Shown piece after piece: positions 46,596-53,961 of a stretch of 64,000 nucleotides of DNA (the stretch's first letter is position 1; every line of letters starts with the position of its first letter). A program made the translations under genes and the position numbers. The DNA comes from Streptomyces sp. V3I7 (GTDB lineage: Bacteria > Actinomycetota > Actinomycetes > Streptomycetales > Streptomycetaceae). The stretch is taken from the NCBI RefSeq assembly GCF_030817495.1, contig NZ_JAUSZK010000001.1, positions 2,335,001-2,399,000 of the forward strand, read 5' to 3'. The notes beneath the pieces were generated by a model. That model did no database searches. It was not told where the DNA came from and saw only the letters and a list, made by a program, of their open reading frames with translations.

Positions 46596-46634
46596 AGGGC
46601 AGCCTCCGTTAACCGGCGATGACTTTGAGTGAAG

Positions 46635-46668
46635 CTGGTTAACCAGATTAGAGCTAGTGGACTAGATT
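46635..46668. promoter_or_regulatory. Twin palindromic operators over a leaderless promoter
   Basis: Palindrome CTGGTTAACCAG (46635-46646) and CTAGTGGACTAG (46654-46665). A -10-like TAGATT (46663-46668) lies only 6 bases before the GntR ATG at 46675, with TTAACC about 18 bases further upstream as -35. No Shine-Dalgarno is present, so a leaderless transcript with operators over -35 and -10 is the likely arrangement, as for autoregulated KorSA-type repressors. Confidence 0.68.
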
Positions 46669-46674
46669 TTCCAT

Positions 46675-47430
46675 ATGCCTGAGCAGCCGCCTTATCTCCG
46701 CATCGCTGACGAACTCCGGCGGCGGATCGCGGAGCACGTGTGGGAACCCGGGGACCGCCTGCCTTCCCGAGCCCAGATCGGCCAGGAGTGCGGGGTGGGC
46801 GAGAACGTGGTCCGTCGGGCACAGGAGCTGCTGATCTCCCAGGGCGTGCTGCAGGGCCGTGCCGGATCGGGCACTTACGTCGCCGAACCCCGGCAACGGG
46901 TCCGGGTCGTCCGGTCGTCGGCGCGAGAGCGGCCCGACGCGTCACCGTTCCGGGCGGACATGAAAGCCGTAGGGAGGCAAGGGGATTGGGAGAGCCGGAC
47001 CGAGGCCAAGGTGCCGGCTCCGACAGACATCGCGGCGCGGCTCGGCATCACCGAGGGCGACCTGTGCGTCCGTACGGCGTACGAGTTCCTGGCCGACGGC
47101 AGGCCGGTGCAGCTGTCGACGAGTTGGGAACCGTACGAACTCACCGTCGGCACGCTCGTCGTTCTCCCCGAGGGAGGGCCGCACGCCGGGGCCGGTGTCG
47201 TGAACCGCATGGCCGCGATCGGAGTCACCGTCAGCCACGCCATGGAGCAGCCGGAGCCGAGGCAGGCGACCGCTGAGGAGGCGTCACTCCTCGGTATCCA
47301 GAAGGCTGCTCTCGTCACGCACATCCGGCGGACTTACTACAGCGACCAAGGGCGGCCCGTGGAGACGGCGGACATCGTGGTGCCTGCCGCCCATTGCGAG
47401 ATCGTCTACGAGATCCCGATCAACCCTTAG
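46675..47430 (+). CDS. GntR-family regulator (UTRA/HutC type)
   Basis: 251 residues from ATG 46675. The winged helix-turn-helix is PPYLRIADELRRRIAEHVWEPGDRLPSRAQIGQECGVGENVVRRAQELLISQGVLQGRAGSGTYVA by position (about 5-70). The C-terminal effector domain (about 95-250) ends in ADIVVPAAHCEIVYEIPI, a UTRA-like pattern. In pSAM2-type elements a GntR repressor (KorSA) silences replication and transfer genes. Here it remains while those targets are gone. It is intact, unlike the GntR fragment at 45384. Confidence 0.9.
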   Translation: MPEQPPYLRIADELRRRIAEHVWEPGDRLPSRAQIGQECGVGENVVRRAQELLISQGVLQGRAGSGTYVAEPRQRVRVVRSSARERPDASPFRADMKAVGRQGDWESRTEAKVPAPTDIAARLGITEGDLCVRTAYEFLADGRPVQLSTSWEPYELTVGTLVVLPEGGPHAGAGVVNRMAAIGVTVSHAMEQPEPRQATAEEASLLGIQKAALVTHIRRTYYSDQGRPVETADIVVPAAHCEIVYEIPINP

Positions 47431-47481
47431 CTAGCGCTCCCAGGGGCACTTCATGCTGGTGCCCAAGTAGGGTCCGCAGCC

Positions 47482-47730
47482 ATGACCACTTCCCCTGATG
47501 ACGTCACCGATAGAGAAGGCCTGGCAGCCTTCGTTCGTGCCTTGCAGCGCAGTCACGCCGAGCACGGAAGCTCATGGGAGAACGCGGACCTTTCGAGCTT
47601 CCTGGAGGCTTTGGCGGCCTGGATCGACGACGCGGACGGCTGGTACAGCAACACCGACCGGGAGTTGCCGCCCGGCGGTGACTGGACGTTCTTCGCCCGA
47701 GCTTTGCAAGCGGCGACCGTGTACGAGTAG
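47482..47730 (+). CDS. DUF7660-like small acidic protein
   Basis: 82 residues from ATG 47482. MTTSPDDVTDREGLAAFVRALQ, then WENADLSSFLEALAAWIDDADGWY and PPGGDWTFFARALQAATVYE, matches from memory the small acidic DUF7660 family, frequent in islands and often near toxin-immunity genes. Single gene with its own gap; no partner seen. Confidence 0.72.
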   Translation: MTTSPDDVTDREGLAAFVRALQRSHAEHGSSWENADLSSFLEALAAWIDDADGWYSNTDRELPPGGDWTFFARALQAATVYE

Positions 47731-47738
47731 GCCGAGCC

Positions 47739-47758
47739 GTGTCGAATGCGTGTCGAAG
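47739..47758. other. Candidate integrase arm-type sites, right end
   Basis: GTGTCGAA-TGC-GTGTCGAA, matching the left-end 20-mer at 19 of 20 positions in the same orientation, about 70 bases inside the right attachment repeat. Confidence 0.5.
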
Positions 47759-47826
47759 GCCAGTCGATGACGCGCGCGGCACGCAAAGAGAAGCAGCTCA
47801 GCAGGGGTGTGTCCCAAGATCCACCG

Positions 47827-47874
47827 GGCGCCTTCTAAGCGCTTGGCCGCAGGTTCGAGTCCTGCCGGGGGCGC
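47827..47874. repeat. Right attachment-site repeat (tRNA-Arg 3' half only)
   Basis: Identical to 41661-41708. The 5' half of the tRNA is absent and the CCA is changed to CAA, so this is not a gene. Confidence 0.93.
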
Positions 47875-47898
47875 AAGTCTCCGCCCTCGGCAGGGCGA

Positions 47899-47942
47899 AG
47901 CCCCGGACACCCTCTTGATGACCAAGGGCGGGCTCCGGGGCT
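47899..47942. other. Hairpin duplicated near both attachment repeats (right copy)
   Basis: Right counterpart of 41775-41818, with the same stems and a few substitutions. Here it is 25 bases after the repeat; on the left it is 67 bases after. Confidence 0.75.
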
Positions 47943-48022
47943 GTCCGGCGGCCACCGGTTGTGGCACGCTAACTGGCTACTCCGAGCGTCACAGTTGGCT
48001 GGCCCGAGGAACCCGCCGCTGG

Positions 48023-48451
48023 TCAGCAGTTGACGGGGGGATTCCCGGAAGCGACTCGGCAGAAGTCCCACCCGAGTCCGCCGTCGACGGTGCCGGCGTT
48101 CGGGCCGACGAAGATGAAGTCGCCGTCGGGGCCGCCGAGGATCCTGCCGCTCGCCGTGGTACCGGCGTTGGCCGTGATGGAGTCGCTGCCGGCGCCGCCG
48201 TCGACGGTGCCGGCAACGATGCCGTTGATGACGATGTAGTCGCTCCCGCCCAGGCCGGCGACGCTATCGCCGAGGGCAAGGGCGCCGCAGCTGATGTAGT
48301 CGGAGCCGGCCGTACCGTTGACGGTCGTACCGGACACGGGGCGGCCGTTGACCGTACATGAAGTCAGGGCTTGTGCAGGTGTCGCGGTCAGGGCGAGGGG
48401 AGCGGCCGCGAGGGTGGCGGCGCAGAGCATACGCATCGCGTGTCTGATCAT
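48023..48451 (-). CDS. Secreted Gly/Asp-repeat (RTX-like) protein
   Basis: 142 residues from ATG 48449-48451. Signal peptide MIRHAMRMLCAATLAAAPLALTATPAQA. The mature part has degenerate hemolysin-type repeats: GTAGSDYISCG, GLGGSDYIVING, GGAGSDSITANAG, GGPDGDFIFVGP and GGLGWDFCR. Such repeats form calcium-binding beta rolls. Four Cys at the ends (TSCTV, ISCG, FCR, final NC) could make disulphides. Monocistronic; function unknown. Confidence 0.85.
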   Translation of the reverse strand: MIRHAMRMLCAATLAAAPLALTATPAQALTSCTVNGRPVSGTTVNGTAGSDYISCGALALGDSVAGLGGSDYIVINGIVAGTVDGGAGSDSITANAGTTASGRILGGPDGDFIFVGPNAGTVDGGLGWDFCRVASGNPPVNC

Positions 48452-48799
48452 GTAATGAGTGGTTCATGGTGACTTCATGATCGCAATCCTCCACCATCGG
48501 TTACTCCGCCCTCCGGGGCAGTCTGCCGCCCGGACGGGCCTACCGCGGCCGACAGTCAGGTGATCGGGGTTGTGGCTGGTGTCCGAGGCATGGGCCAGGG
48601 GGCCATCCCGCAGGTTCCCGGGAACTGTATTTCCGCCCCCGTGTCCCACAGCTTCGTCATGCCCCCGTGTCCGCCATTCGGGAGGCGATAAGGGTGATCT
48701 CCGCATAACCGCCGTGACCAGGCACGTACGGCCGCGTTGAACGGGGAGTGCGGCGACCGGTCCGGCCGTCGCCCTCCCCCGAGCAATAAGGAGAACGTG
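48452..48799. other. Divergent promoter region upstream of chaplin gene
   Basis: No gene seen in these 348 bases. They separate the minus-strand secreted protein from the chaplin gene. The ribosome binding site AAGGAG sits at its right end. Confidence 0.5.
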
Positions 48800-49099
48800 A
48801 TGTCTCGCATCGCGAAGGCAGCCGCCGTCGCCCTCGGCACCGGTGCCGTGGTGATCAGCGGGGCCGGTCTGGCTCTGGCCGACGCGGGCGCCGGGGCCGA
48901 GGCCATCGGCTCGCCCGGTGTGCTGTCGGGCAACCTGGTCGAGGTTCCCGTCCACGTGCCGGTCAACGTCTGCGGCGACACCGTCGACGTCATCGGCCTG
49001 CTGAACCCGGCCTTCGGCAACAAGTGCGAAAACAACGACAAGGACAAGCCCACCGTCCCGGGCACCCCCGGCACCCCCGGTTACGGCAGCGGCAGCTGA
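48800..49099 (+). CDS. chpG: Short chaplin (ChpG-like)
   Basis: 99 residues from ATG 48800 (AAGGAG upstream). Signal peptide to LALADAG, then one chaplin domain GSPGVLSGNLVEVPVHVPVNVCGDTVDVIGLLNPAFGNKCEN with the two Cys. A short Pro/Gly tail (PGTPGTPGYGSGS) makes it longer than most short chaplins. Chaplins are secreted amyloid-forming proteins that lower surface tension and coat aerial hyphae. The chpG label rests on the position beside melC2-melC1 as in S. coelicolor. Confidence 0.9.
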   Translation: MSRIAKAAAVALGTGAVVISGAGLALADAGAGAEAIGSPGVLSGNLVEVPVHVPVNVCGDTVDVIGLLNPAFGNKCENNDKDKPTVPGTPGTPGYGSGS

Positions 49100-49116
49100 C
49101 CGAGCGCGCGGACCGA

Positions 49117-49147
49117 AGAGCCCCGGCACCCCTCGTGCCGGGGCTCT
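49117..49147. terminator. Terminator after the chaplin gene
   Basis: A 13-bp stem AGAGCCCCGGCAC with its complement, followed by CCTTGTG; 17 bases after the stop. Confidence 0.88.
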
Positions 49148-49154
49148 CCTTGTG

Positions 49155-49240
49155 TCCGCCTGCCCTTGTGCCCCTGCGCCCCTGCGTCCCTGCGCCCGCC
49201 TGTGCCCTCGTGCCCGCCTGCGTCCCCGTCCGCCCGCCTG
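49155..49240. repeat. Pyrimidine-rich degenerate repeat
   Basis: Tandem variants of CCTGCGCCC and GTGCCC fill the gap between the chaplin terminator and the convergent melC2 stop. Strand-asymmetric (C/T rich on plus). No function apparent. Confidence 0.6.
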
Positions 49241-49267
49241 CGCGAAGGCCGTACGCTCGTCACGTCG

Positions 49268-50134
49268 TCACGCGTACCGGTAGATCCTGCTGACGTCCTC
49301 CAGCTCGTCCGGCGTCACGTCCCACGGCGGCAGCCGCTCGTGCCGGGCGACGATGCGCCGGTGCTGATCGCTGCCCCGGCCGGGCGGGCTCGCCGGCAGG
49401 TAGCGGTGCTCCCGGTGGCGCAGCTGCCAGCGGTGCCACTGGAGGTCCAGGAAGGCGTGGTGCAGCCAGAACACGGGGTCGTTGACGGACGCGCCGGTGA
49501 GCATCACGCCGCCGACCCAGCGGTGCACCCGGTTGTGGTTGTGCCAGGAGCGGCTGCCGTGCCCGGCGCCCCATCCCTCCAGCTTGTTGCGGAAGCCGCG
49601 GCCGACCGTCGAGTTCCAGGGAGCGACGTCGTAGACGGGGTCGTCCAGCGCCCACCGCACGTCGGCCCCGGTGGGCAGGTCGATCGGGTCGCGCCGGCGG
49701 CCGAGGTCGCGCGTGAGGAACTTCGCGTCGGTGACGCCCTCGCGGATCGTCCAGTGCCCCTCGGCGTAGGCGAAGGGCCCGGTCGTCACCTGCTGGTCGG
49801 AGCTCCGCCCGTTGCCTCCGAGCAGGTCCGCCGTCCATGGCACCGAGCGGGCCGTACGGTCCTTGGTCCAGTCCCAGTACGGCACGGTCACCGACGCGTC
49901 GACCCGGCGCAGGGCACGCTCCAGGTCCAGCAGGTACTGCCGGTGCCAGGGCAGGAACGAGGGCGTCATGTGGGCGGCGCGCAGGCGGCGGTCGCCGTCG
50001 CCGATGAAGTGGTCGACGTGGACGCGTACGAACTCGTCGTACTCGCCCCGCCGTTTGATCTCCAGCAGCGCCTTGACGAACCGCCGCCGCTCCCCGCGCG
50101 TCAGCGCGCTCACGTCCTTACGCACGTACGCCAT
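49268..50134 (-). CDS. melC2: Tyrosinase
   Basis: 288 residues from ATG 50132-50134. Makes melanin from tyrosine by o-hydroxylation and oxidation. The first copper site uses His39 or His42 (RVHVDHF), His55 (RAAHMTPSF) and His64 (LPWHRQYL). The second uses the WHNHNRVHRWVGG histidines and FWLHHAFLDLQW. No signal peptide of its own: MelC2 is exported piggyback with MelC1, which also loads copper. The start overlaps the melC1 end by 17 bases. A frame to 50224 would lie inside melC1 and is rejected. Confidence 0.95.
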   Translation of the reverse strand: MAYVRKDVSALTRGERRRFVKALLEIKRRGEYDEFVRVHVDHFIGDGDRRLRAAHMTPSFLPWHRQYLLDLERALRRVDASVTVPYWDWTKDRTARSVPWTADLLGGNGRSSDQQVTTGPFAYAEGHWTIREGVTDAKFLTRDLGRRRDPIDLPTGADVRWALDDPVYDVAPWNSTVGRGFRNKLEGWGAGHGSRSWHNHNRVHRWVGGVMLTGASVNDPVFWLHHAFLDLQWHRWQLRHREHRYLPASPPGRGSDQHRRIVARHERLPPWDVTPDELEDVSRIYRYA

Positions 50135-50639
50135 GCGGTCCCCCCATGTGCGCGTGCGCGCCGACCGGGCCCGGGGCCATGTCGCGCAGCCGCTGCGCGG
50201 GGCCGAGCTGGTCGACGGCGGCACGGGTCGCCTCCAGCGGGGTCCGGTAGGAGCTGTAGTGGTCGAGCATGCTCAGCCAGGTCCCGTCGGCGCGGCGCAT
50301 CAGGTGCAGCGGGTGACCGTCCACGGTGACGTGCCAGTCGCCCCCGTCGGCGACCCGCCCCACCGCGGGGATCGCGATCCCCTGGATACGGCGGCCGTGG
50401 TACGTCTCCTCGAAGGCGTCGCGGTCGCTCTCGCCCGCAGGCGGCTGGGGGCGGGAGGCCGCGACGACGGGGGCGAGGGCCAGGGCCGCTGCGGAGGCGA
50501 GCAGCCCCCGCCCCAGCTCCCGCCGCGTCCGCCCGTGCGGCCCGCTCGCCACCCGGCTCCCCGTCTCCCGGTTCCCCGTCTCCCGGCTCTCCGTCTCCCG
50601 GTCCGCACCGACCGGTACTCCGCCGACACTGACGGCCAT
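50118..50639 (-). CDS. melC1: Tyrosinase cofactor/copper chaperone MelC1
   Basis: 173 residues from ATG 50637-50639. A Tat signal TRRELGRGLLASAAALALAPVVA follows an unusual N-region with RETxS repeats (RETESRETGNRETGSR) written by 12-15 base DNA repeats near 50565-50605. The mature part keeps the MelC1 pattern: ETYHGRRIQGI, HVTVDGHPLHLMRRADGTWLSMLDHYSSYRTPLEATRAAV. The histidines act in copper transfer to MelC2. It is the longer end of the family because of the N-terminal repeat. First gene of the melC operon. Confidence 0.93.
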   Translation of the reverse strand: MAVSVGGVPVGADRETESRETGNRETGSRVASGPHGRTRRELGRGLLASAAALALAPVVAASRPQPPAGESDRDAFEETYHGRRIQGIAIPAVGRVADGGDWHVTVDGHPLHLMRRADGTWLSMLDHYSSYRTPLEATRAAVDQLGPAQRLRDMAPGPVGAHAHMGGPHGVRA

Positions 50640-50816
50640 GGCTCACTCCTCGTACGGTTCGGTTGTCCGCAGCGGTAACCGCCCGAGCGGGCACATGGTT
50701 ACCGACGCGCGGCCATACGGCGGTGAGCGCGGCGACGACGCCGACGGCACCGGGGCGTCCACGACGCCCCGGTCCGCTCGGGTTCCGCTGCCGAATTCCC
50801 TTGTCCGGGTACGGGG

Positions 50817-51332
50817 TTACAGGCCTGGGCCCATTCCCAGGTTCGCGCCGGAGACCGTGCGCAGGGCCGGGGTGAGCACGCCCACCTGGGGGAGCCGCGG
50901 GTCGGGCAGGCCGAAGTGGTCGGGGTTCGGCGCGGTCAGCGGGGCGTCGGCCGTGAGGCCGGGGGCGAGGGCGTCGAGGCCGGCGGCGGGGGCGTCGACG
51001 CCCACGTGGTCGAAGCCCTGACCGACGGCGTGCGGCACGGGCGCGCGCAGGCCGGCGCCGGGCAGGCCGCCGTTGAGCGGCAGTTGGGGCACCACGCAGT
51101 CCGGCAGGAGCCGGCCCTCGACCTACCGCGGCCCCTCAAGCGCGCCCGGCGCCGGAACCGGCAGTTCCCCGCCGACCGTGGGCAGTTCGACGTTGAGGGA
51201 TTTCTCGACGCCGTCCAGCGGGACGGGGACGGGAACCGCCCCGATCGCGGCGGCGGGGGTCGCGGCGGCTCCGACGGCGGCGGCGACGCCGGTGACGATG
51301 GCGGCGAGGGTTCCTCGGGTGCTGGGCTTCAT
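50817..51332 (-). pseudogene. Secreted Pro/Gly-rich protein with in-frame amber stop
   Basis: From ATG 51330-51332: signal peptide MKPSTRGTLAAIVTGVAAAVGAAATPAAA, then IGAVPVPVPLDGVEKSLNVELPTVGGELPVPAPGALEGPR and TAG at 51123-51125. The same frame continues without other stops for 102 codons to 50817 in the same style (VEGRLLPDCVVPQLPLNGG, PHAVGQGFDHVG). It looks like one roughly 170-residue secreted protein cut by a single nonsense change. TAC or TGG would restore it. The truncated form could still be made (69 residues). Confidence 0.75.
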
Positions 51333-51434
51333 GTCAGGTCCGGTCCTTTTCGCGGTACGGGAGATGCGTCCTCCGTACCGACCAACGAGCCGGGAAACGA
51401 CACCAGTGCGGGATTCCCCCGGACGCGGCAATAG

Positions 51435-52017
51435 TCAGCTCGTCCAGAAGTCCCACCACGGGTGAGAATCAGAACGCCGACGACCGCGAGGTGCAACAGC
51501 GGCAGCACCCAGGTGAACTCGTCGAGGAACGACACCGCCCGGCGCGGCGCGGGCAGGAAGCGGTTCCGTACGACGCTCGACGCGACGTACCAGAACATCA
51601 GGATCGTCGCCGCCCAGGCCAGACAGCACCACAGGCACAGCGCGCCGATCCGGTACAGCGACTCGAACGGGAGCCAGGTCACGAACCCGACGCCGAACAG
51701 GCACCCGGCCTCCAGGCCGAGCCAGTACCAGCCGGTGAACCGCGCGCCCGCCAGCAGGCTCACGCCGACGCAGGCCACGGCGGAGTAGGCGACGAGGCCC
51801 AGCATCGGGTTGGGGAACCGAAGACCCGGGCCTGGTCGCTCTTCATCACGCTGCCGCAGGACACCACCGGGTTCAGGCTGCAGCCCGGGGTGAAGCCCGG
51901 GTCCTGGAGCAGTCTGAACTCGTCGAGGGTGATGACCCAGGACGCCGGCAGGCCGGCCGCCGCGGTGAGCACCAGCAGGAGCGCGAACGCCCGGCTGCCG
52001 CCTGCGGTCCTGGCCAT
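51435..52017 (-). pseudogene. Vitamin K epoxide reductase (VKOR)-like protein, two frameshifts
   Basis: From ATG 52015-52017: MARTAGGSRAFALLLVLTAAAGLPASWVITLDEF, then a CSLNPVVSCGSVMKSDQARVFG loop whose Cys pair is typical. The frame is lost near 51816 (one base short; VFG then FPNPMLGLVAYS in the next frame). It continues with membrane helices and the CxxC redox motif CLWCCLAWA. It is lost again near 51459, where one missing base would give WWDFWTS and TGA 51435-51437. VKOR homologues reoxidise disulphide-forming partners. Overlaps the upstream gene stop, so in an operon with it. Confidence 0.82.
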
Positions 52018-52514
52018 CAGCCGCGCAGGCTGCGGGCGGGCAGGAGGACGTGCGCGGCGGCGTTCAGGGTCTCGTCGGCGCCGGCGAAGGCGGCGAGCGC
52101 GGGCGGGTCGACCGGGGTGCCCGGACGGCCCTCGGGCCAGGGGCGGGCAGTGAACAAGAGGTAGGCGCAGCCGCGTTGCCGCACCGCCGCGAGCCACTCC
52201 GGCGGGGCGGGGCACTGCGCGTTGAGCGGCGGCATGGTGACGACGGCCTGGCCGCCCTCTACGAGCAGGGTGATCGGCAGGCTGGGCCTGGTGGTGCCGT
52301 CGACGAGCTTTCCGAGCGGCAGCCCGTTGTCCCTCAGCAGTCGCTGGACGGCGGCGGCCGTCATGCCGGGACCGCCCTCGGCGTCCCCCAGGGAGTAGGC
52401 CAGCAGGTACGGCATGTCGGCCCCGTCGGAGGCCTCGCCGCTCCAGGCCAGCATGACGATCGTGCCGAGTTCGGCCGCGCGGAAGGGGTGCGTTGGGCTT
52501 GGGGTTGAGGTCAC
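52017..52514 (-). CDS. DUF5949-like protein
   Basis: 165 residues from GTG 52512-52514. MTSTPSPTHPFRAAELGTIVMLAWSGEASDG, then MPYLLAYSLGDAEGGPGMTAAAVQRLLRDNGLPLG and QAVVTMPPLNAQCPAPPEWLAAVRQRGCAYLLFTARPWPEG. It resembles, from memory, the Streptomyces DUF5949 family. No signal peptide. Its stop shares a base with the VKOR-like start, so they were co-translated. Confidence 0.72.
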   Translation of the reverse strand: MTSTPSPTHPFRAAELGTIVMLAWSGEASDGADMPYLLAYSLGDAEGGPGMTAAAVQRLLRDNGLPLGKLVDGTTRPSLPITLLVEGGQAVVTMPPLNAQCPAPPEWLAAVRQRGCAYLLFTARPWPEGRPGTPVDPPALAAFAGADETLNAAAHVLLPARSLRG

Positions 52515-52598
52515 CGCGCGACCTTATCGACGGGCCCGCGCGCGGCCGGGCGCGCTCTCACCCGACCGGCGGATACCGCGGGGGGTGCTCCACACGAA

Positions 52599-52624
52599 CG
52601 AGGGACGCCTCACGACGTCCCTCG
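52599..52624. terminator. Hairpin downstream of the small secreted gene
   Basis: CGAGGGACG (52599-52607) pairs with CGTCCCTCG (52616-52624), 35 bases past the stop of the minus-strand gene at 52659. Confidence 0.7.
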
Positions 52625-52658
52625 AACACCACGCACGCGGCCGGGTGCCGGCCGCCGG

Positions 52659-52949
52659 TCAGCTCTGCAGCGGCAGGCCGCCCAGCAACGGGTTGTGCTG
52701 GTTGAGCGCGGTGGTCGCGCCCTTGACGGTGTTGAGCACGGAGTCCTTGTTCTCGGTGTCGAGAGCATTGGACTGGTGCTGGAGCGGCATCACGTCGTCC
52801 ACCTGGAGGGGGTGCGCGGCGAGCGTGTCGACGGCGCCGTTGAGGCTGGTGGGCGGGAGGTCGGAGGCGGTCTGGGCGAACGCGGGCGCGGCCATGCCGG
52901 CGAGGGCCACGGAACCGGCGACGACTACGACGGCCTTCAGGGACTTCAT
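52659..52949 (-). CDS. Small secreted protein
   Basis: 96 residues from ATG 52947-52949. Signal peptide MKSLKAVVVVAGSVALAGMAAPAFA and a 71-residue mature part rich in Leu, Asn and Gln (PLQVDDVMPLQHQSNALD, GATTALNQHNPLLGGLPLQS) with no Cys. Similar small secreted proteins are common next to chaplin genes in Streptomyces. Function unknown. Confidence 0.82.
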   Translation of the reverse strand: MKSLKAVVVVAGSVALAGMAAPAFAQTASDLPPTSLNGAVDTLAAHPLQVDDVMPLQHQSNALDTENKDSVLNTVKGATTALNQHNPLLGGLPLQS

Positions 52950-53078
52950 CGTGTTCCTTTCTCAGGCAACTCGCGTCACCTCAGGGAATTCTGACGCTCT
53001 GTCCAACGAGTCCCGGCCGGGCCGGAAACCCCGCCGCCACAAGACATATGAGATCCCACGCAGAGGGAGCGCCTCGGG

Positions 53079-53711
53079 TCACCCGCTCGACGCCGACAGG
53101 TCCGCCAGGGCCGGCTCGGGCAGGCCGCCGCCGAGCAGCGTCGCGGCGACGAGGTCGACCAGGCCGGTCACCACGCCGGTGGCGGTGGGGAGCACCAGAC
53201 CGGTGTCTCCGGAGGTGACGGCCTGCAGCAGGCTCTCGACCGACTTCTGCAGGTCGGCGAGCACGTCGCCCTGGAGGTCCCCGGCCGCGGGCGCCTTCGC
53301 GTCGCCCTGCCCGGGCAGCGAGCCCGCGCCGGTCGCCGGTGCGGCCTCGACGGCCGACATGGACGGCGGGGTGATGGCGGACGTCTCGGGCGCGGCCGGG
53401 GGCGCCGCGGTGATCTTCTCGATGGCCGTCTTCACGGCGTCGACGAACTTCTGGGCGGCGGCGGGGGCGAGTTGGCCGTTCTTGAGTGCCTGGTCGAGGA
53501 GGTCGGTGACCGGCTGGAGCACGGTCCCGAGAGCGCCCAGGGTGGCGACCTGGGCGAGCAGCGCGTCCGCGCCGGGAACGGGCGCACGGGATGCCGCGTG
53601 CGTGCGCTCCCGGGCCGAGTCGGCTGCGACGGCGGCCGGGACGGCGGCGCCGACGAGGACGGTGGCACAGAGAGCGGTGGACGCGAGACGCCCCGCGGGC
53701 AGACCACGCAT
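53079..53711 (-). CDS. Secreted Ala-rich protein
   Basis: 210 residues from ATG 53709-53711 with AAGGAA upstream. Signal peptide MRGLPAGRLASTALCATVLVGAAVPAAVAA. The mature part is helical and amphipathic (LLAQVATLGALGTVLQPVTDLLDQALKNG, AQKFVDAVKTAIEKITAAPP, VLADLQKSVESLLQAVTSG) with a Pro/Ala linker. No Cys apart from one in the signal. Unknown function; possibly surface-active. Confidence 0.8.
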   Translation of the reverse strand: MRGLPAGRLASTALCATVLVGAAVPAAVAADSARERTHAASRAPVPGADALLAQVATLGALGTVLQPVTDLLDQALKNGQLAPAAAQKFVDAVKTAIEKITAAPPAAPETSAITPPSMSAVEAAPATGAGSLPGQGDAKAPAAGDLQGDVLADLQKSVESLLQAVTSGDTGLVLPTATGVVTGLVDLVAATLLGGGLPEPALADLSASSG

Positions 53712-53901
53712 GGGGGGTGTTCCTTTCGATGTGCGTCGGATCGTGATGCCCACCGTGGGATCGCCCGTCGCCCCCTGCAACCGCTCCGGCACCCCACGCG
53801 ACCGGCCGCCCGTCGTTCGGGCGGCATCGTCCCTGGTGGGGCCGCCTGTCAAGGACGCCGCGCCGGGATGCGCCCGCCGTCGCCCGTTCGGCGGAACGCG
53901 A

Positions 53902-53942
53902 ACCGGCCGCCCTCCCGCGGGAAACCGCGGGGGACGGCCGGT
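53902..53942. terminator. Terminator of the short chaplin gene at 53962
   Basis: ACCGGCCG...CCCGCGG/GAAA/CCGCGGG...CGGCCGGT with one or two bulges, 20 bases past the stop on the minus strand. Confidence 0.82.
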
Positions 53943-53961
53943 GGGGGATCCGCTGCGCCGG

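Larger units (their letters stand above)
41661..47874. mobile_element. Decayed integrative element in tRNA-Arg
   Basis: Bounded by perfect 48-bp direct repeats of the tRNA 3' half (41661-41708 and 47827-47874). The identity continues for 13 more bases after one mismatch. Contents: a truncated tyrosine integrase next to the left repeat, two damaged insertion sequences, a block of overlapping small genes on the minus strand, a GntR regulator and a DUF7660-like gene. The layout resembles actinomycete integrative and conjugative elements (pSAM2/SLP1 type). However, no replication initiator, excisionase or FtsK/Tra gene is present, so it is a fixed remnant. Repeats and genes are seen; ancestry is inferred. 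Confidence 0.88.

Noticed and set aside
41889..47430. Active conjugative element or plasmid
   Set aside because: No replication initiator, FtsK/Tra-type translocase, excisionase or intact integrase could be found in either strand.
47827..47902. Possible second tRNA-Arg gene
   Set aside because: Only the 3' half is present, no acceptor 5' strand or D-arm, and CCA reads CAA; it is an attachment-site repeat.
48452..49129. Minus-strand frames of 172-221 codons antisense to the chaplin
   Set aside because: They run across the chaplin gene and its promoter in shadow frames, without starts or motifs.
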